A stretch of 8,403 nucleotides of DNA, taken from Chitinophagaceae bacterium (GTDB lineage Bacteria; Bacteroidota; Bacteroidia; Chitinophagales; Chitinophagaceae). Shown here piece after piece: positions 6,558 to 8,403 of this stretch. The position numbers and the translations under genes are program-made. Within the stretch, counting starts at the first letter, position 1. Every line of letters begins with the position of its first letter. The notes below the pieces were generated by a model. The model did no database searches and had not been told where the DNA came from. It saw only the letters and a program-made list of their open reading frames with translations. The stretch lies in NCBI GenBank assembly GCA_025455205.1, contig JALOMZ010000060.1:1-8403 (forward strand), written 5' to 3'.

Positions 6558-7349
6558 CTATTCTGAGAATTTTTCCCAGTAGCTCACATTCACTGAGAAG
6601 GTAGTTTGGCAGTTAATGCAATCATCTTTCTGGTGGCTCGCTATATTCATGAGGTTCCCGATGAATAGCCTCATATTTCGCTTGAATTCATCCATTGATT
6701 TGGCTGTAGCCATTTCTTTTTTTGAGGGCATTTGCAGATCCGTTAAGGCTGATTCCGGGTTGTCATACATGCCTATTTTTTCTAGCTTAAACTTCAGCAG
6801 CCCATGGCTGTCTTGTAATTCAAGGATAATTCCCGGGAGTCCGCCCATTTTCCAGGGGCCATTTGACACCGGAATTTTGGGGCAGTACCAGGCGGTATAA
6901 TACCTGCCCCGGAATGGAGTGGTTGCTTCATAGCAGAGTAGGGTATCATGGATCACCTTGCTGCGGCCGGTAATTTTCCAGGTGAATGGATGCAACGAAT
7001 CTTTGTACAGGGTTTTCTTCTCCGTGAAAACTTCATTATAGAAGTAACCCTGCCCCTTTTCGAAATCCTTGATGAATGAGTATTCATACCTGGAAATTAG
7101 TGTCATGTTAAATCCTTTCTCTTTTTCCACCATAGAATCCTGCGGTATCCTGAGCCGGAAGCTGGATTGATTCCCTTGTTGACTGAGAATGGCATCACAT
7201 CTGAATGGATTTGGATTCAGCGTATCCATGCCTGTATATTCCATGGAATAAATGATTTCCATGTTACTGTTTGCTTGACCGTAAGCCGAATGGAAAAGTA
7301 TCAGGGCCTTAAAAATGATGTTGGTGAGAATAGTAAGTCTGAGGGACAT
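6558..7349 (-). CDS. GLPGLI family protein
   Basis: A 263-residue protein started at the ATG at 7349; an in-frame TTG at 7358 would add three residues and is less likely. A signal peptide is visible (ILTNIIFKALILFHSAYGQA, cleavage near residue 24-26), so the product is exported. The family signature is clear: YTAWYCPKIPVSNGPWKMGG is followed by LPGIILEL, giving GGLPGI at residues 169-174, where the family name motif lies. Family length is usually about 240-300 residues, so this copy is full length. A C-terminal CINC pair (Cys244, Cys247) stands out and might bind a metal or form a disulfide. The family is largely restricted to Bacteroidota and its function is unknown. The gene sits between a small secreted protein and the barrel gene in one minus-strand operon. 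By eye it is more AT-rich than the left half of the window. Confidence 0.9.
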   Translation of the reverse strand: MSLRLTILTNIIFKALILFHSAYGQANSNMEIIYSMEYTGMDTLNPNPFRCDAILSQQGNQSSFRLRIPQDSMVEKEKGFNMTLISRYEYSFIKDFEKGQGYFYNEVFTEKKTLYKDSLHPFTWKITGRSKVIHDTLLCYEATTPFRGRYYTAWYCPKIPVSNGPWKMGGLPGIILELQDSHGLLKFKLEKIGMYDNPESALTDLQMPSKKEMATAKSMDEFKRNMRLFIGNLMNIASHQKDDCINCQTTFSVNVSYWEKFSE

Positions 7350-7378
7350 GGTCTTCAATTTTAACAGGGGGCGAATGA

Positions 7379-7428
7379 GCCAGCCTGTTTCCGACTGCAG
7401 GCAATGGCCAGGTCAAATGCAGGCTGGC
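7379..7428 (-). promoter_or_regulatory. Inverted repeat in the leader of the GLPGLI gene
   Basis: GCCAGCCTG (7379-7387) and CAGGCTGGC (7420-7428) are perfect 9-bp inverted arms around a 32-nt loop, in the 109-bp gap between the small secreted gene and the GLPGLI gene. The loop itself contains a small GGC-AATG-GCC hairpin. In an operon transcript this would form a strong stem shortly before the GLPGLI start. It could act as a partial terminator or stability element that sets the expression ratio of the small protein to its neighbours. This is inference from position. Confidence 0.45.
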
Positions 7429-7458
7429 GTAATGGGCATCAATGTTTCCGAATCAGCA

Positions 7459-7794
7459 TCATTTCATGATTATTCTGCGTGCTTGATGGTAAACTGCAGT
7501 GAGGCAGTTGAAGGCGTCGTTGGTGGCCAGGGTACAATTGGCTTGCGTAGAGGAGCATTTGTATTCCAGCTCAAAACTTGCCAAACTGATTTTGCCTGAA
7601 AACTCTACTGTGCAGTCGGGCACGTCCCTTTTTGCAGCGTTTGCATCCTGGGTTTCGGTTTGAGTTGATGTGGGCTGTGGCTGATTCGCCATGAAGTGGG
7701 TACGAGAAGCGCGGTGTTTTGCGGAGAGTGCAGCTGGCAGGGAAATGGTCAGCATAGCGAGAATGAGCCACCTGGAAATCTGGTTTTTTTTCAT
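7459..7794 (-). CDS. Small secreted four-cysteine protein, function unknown
   Basis: A 111-residue protein with a clear signal peptide (MKKNQISRWL, then a hydrophobic run to ALSA, likely cleaved after residue 25). The mature part is about 86 residues. It begins with a flexible Thr/Gln/Pro-rich segment (residues 36-55) and ends in a compact region holding four cysteines at positions 61, 80, 87 and 97, which could form two disulfides. No family is recognised with confidence; small exported proteins at the head of such operons are common in Bacteroidota. The start at 7794 follows an AT-rich stretch and has no strong ribosome binding site. It is the first gene of the minus-strand operon, 109 bp before the GLPGLI gene. 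It may be a substrate, ligand or accessory factor of the envelope module, but nothing in the sequence proves this. Confidence 0.7.
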   Translation of the reverse strand: MKKNQISRWLILAMLTISLPAALSAKHRASRTHFMANQPQPTSTQTETQDANAAKRDVPDCTVEFSGKISLASFELEYKCSSTQANCTLATNDAFNCLTAVYHQARRIIMK

Positions 7795-7860
7795 GTGTAT
7801 ATACTTTGTGTGTTTGATGCCCTATTTGGAATCATCGCGGGGCATCCGGTGATCGCGTTG

Positions 7861-7891
7861 GCATACCCGGTATCCGATGGTATGCTATCGG
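7861..7891. promoter_or_regulatory. Overlapping palindromes with GGTAT half-sites upstream of the operon
   Basis: ATACC-C-GGTAT (7863-7873) is a perfect 11-bp palindrome. A second GGTAT lies at 7879-7883, ten bases after the first, so GCATACC (7861-7867) can also pair with GGTATGC (7879-7885). CCGAT (7874-7878) and ATCGG (7887-7891) overlap the same stretch. Helically phased half-sites about 70 bp upstream of the small secreted gene suggest a regulator site, or alternatively competing leader-RNA hairpins. No regulator is identified. Confidence 0.4.
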
Positions 7892-8117
7892 GTTTACAGT
7901 TTTGCGCACAGGCGCCGGGCTGTTGGTGTGGCTAATCCCCGGGTGTTTTCGCGGCCACCAGCGTTCTGCCTGAATCGTATTCGGATATAGGACAGAAACT
8001 ATACCCGTATGGCGTAGCTACAGGGTGCACAAACAGGACTATCCATCGATGAATGTGTTGTGCAGATTCAAAATGAAAAAATGTTTCGAAGAGATGCAAG
8101 CGCATCGGACACCTAAA

Positions 8118-8154
8118 CTGGAAGATTCTTCCACCTTGTCTGGAAGATTCTTCC
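8118..8154. promoter_or_regulatory. Two identical palindromic sites spaced 22 bp apart
   Basis: The 15-mer CTGGAAGATTCTTCC occurs at 8118-8132 and again at 8140-8154, exactly 22 bp apart. Each contains a perfect palindrome GGAAGA-T-TCTTCC. Identical dyads two helical turns apart are the classic layout for two dimers of a transcription factor binding the same DNA face. They could control the minus-strand operon that starts at 7794 or a plus-strand gene beginning to the right. The regulator is unknown. Confidence 0.55.
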
Positions 8155-8159
8155 GAGTT

Positions 8160-8175
8160 TTTGACAATTGTCAAA
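8160..8175. promoter_or_regulatory. Perfect 16-bp palindrome TTTGACAATTGTCAAA
   Basis: A perfect 16-bp dyad with no spacer, starting 5 bp after the second GGAAGA-T-TCTTCC site. It contains TTGACA on both strands, so it could act as a binding site for a different dimeric regulator or overlap a promoter. With no spacer it is better suited to DNA binding than to an RNA hairpin. Confidence 0.45.
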
Positions 8176-8210
8176 TCTGTGGCCTGGTTCGAAGTGGATG
8201 GAAAATAGTT

Positions 8211-8308
8211 TCGGTTCGTGAGGACACGAACCGAGGCGGAGCTTCAGCATGGACTTGTATGCGGCATTCTTGTTTTCGCGCAGCGAAAACAAGAATGCCG
8301 TCTCCGCC
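8211..8308. repeat. Palindromic element copy 3, long but lacking the right hairpin
   Basis: The order of parts matches the 3010-3138 element. The left hairpin is GGTTCGTG-AGGA-CACGAACC (8213-8232). GGCGGAG (8235-8241) pairs with CTCCGCC (8302-8308). The 20-nt unpaired strand (8242-8261) has one change. The long inner stem (8262-8300) keeps the same GCA loop. The inner stem differs from copy 2 at two positions that pair with each other. The inverted right hairpin of copy 2 is absent, and unrelated sequence follows. Confidence 0.88.
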
Positions 8309-8375
8309 GGGGCTGACCAAAAAGGTTTGGCTTTTTTAGGGTGAAGCGTTTCTGTAAGCGTATTGGAACAGCGTT

Positions 8376-8403
8376 ATGGAACCTTTCATTTACGAAGTAG
8401 TTC
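8376..8403 (+). CDS. Possible N-terminus of a plus-strand gene, cut by the window edge
   Basis: An ATG at 8376 opens a frame reading MEPFIYEVV to the end of the window, with an in-frame stop at 8355-8357 just upstream. The start sits shortly after the palindromic element, where a new gene would be expected. Nine codons are too few to assign a family or to be sure it is coding. Confidence 0.3.

Larger units (their letters stand above)
7795..8205. other. Non-coding regulatory interval upstream of the envelope operon
   Basis: About 410 bp with no convincing gene. The longest minus-strand frame here (7932-8174) has no recognisable fold and runs through the palindromes, so I do not call it. I searched by eye for the Bacteroidota TTTG / TAnnTTTG promoter pattern on the minus strand and found no good match. 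What it does hold are the GGTAT palindromes near 7861-7891 and the two sets of palindromes at 8118-8175. Confidence 0.5.

Noticed and set aside
7932..8174. 80-codon minus-strand frame upstream of the small secreted gene
   Set aside because: No signal peptide, no known motif, and it begins inside the perfect 16-bp palindrome.
8317..8337. Possible terminator CCAAA-AAGG-TTTGG followed by a T run
   Set aside because: The stem is only 5 bp and AT-rich, and no plus-strand gene ends nearby for it to terminate.
8025..8339. 104-codon plus-strand frame over the palindromes and element 3
   Set aside because: More than a third of it is translation of the palindromic element and the rest runs through operator-like palindromes; no domain seen.

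Overview
The window looks like chromosomal DNA from a Bacteroidota bacterium, most likely of the Chitinophagaceae type. The pointers are a GLPGLI-family protein, a large outer-membrane barrel with a carboxypeptidase-regulatory-like N-terminus, secreted enzymes with twin-arginine-like leaders, weak or absent Shine-Dalgarno sequences, and a Bacteroidota-type REP-associated tyrosine transposase (RAYT). The genus is inferred from gene content only.

Layout. Positions 1-137 (minus) hold the first codons of an exported sugar phosphate isomerase/epimerase-like protein. It is divergent from a small DUF1801 gene (208-600, plus). Positions 601-1065 carry no convincing gene but hold a degenerate repeat array: three ~96-101 bp copies, two of which contain four 8-bp units. 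Two plus-strand enzyme genes follow, a dienelactone hydrolase-family protein (1066-1920) and an exported metallophosphoesterase (2022-3008). A complete 118-bp palindromic repeat lies just after the second gene. Converging on it from the other side is an intact RAYT transposase gene (3156-3710, minus), whose upstream side carries a degenerate copy of the same hairpin.

Positions 3785-7794 (minus) form a likely operon. Transcription order is a small secreted four-cysteine protein of unknown function, a GLPGLI-family protein, and a 913-residue outer-membrane beta-barrel protein with a plug-like domain. This is an envelope module with an unknown substrate. Upstream of it, 7795-8205 is non-coding but rich in operator-like palindromes. 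These include two identical GGAAGA-T-TCTTCC sites spaced 22 bp apart, a perfect 16-bp palindrome, and a cluster of GGTAT half-sites. A second long palindromic element lies at 8211-8308, and a possible new plus-strand gene begins at 8376.

The most interesting structure is the family of palindromic elements in and around the RAYT gene. Two long copies share an 18-bp stem in which a C-G pair in one copy is a T-A pair in the other, so pairing is preserved. They also share an almost unchanged 20-nt unpaired strand. The two envelope and operator features (small Cys protein plus GLPGLI plus barrel, and the 22-bp-spaced palindromes) are the next best leads.
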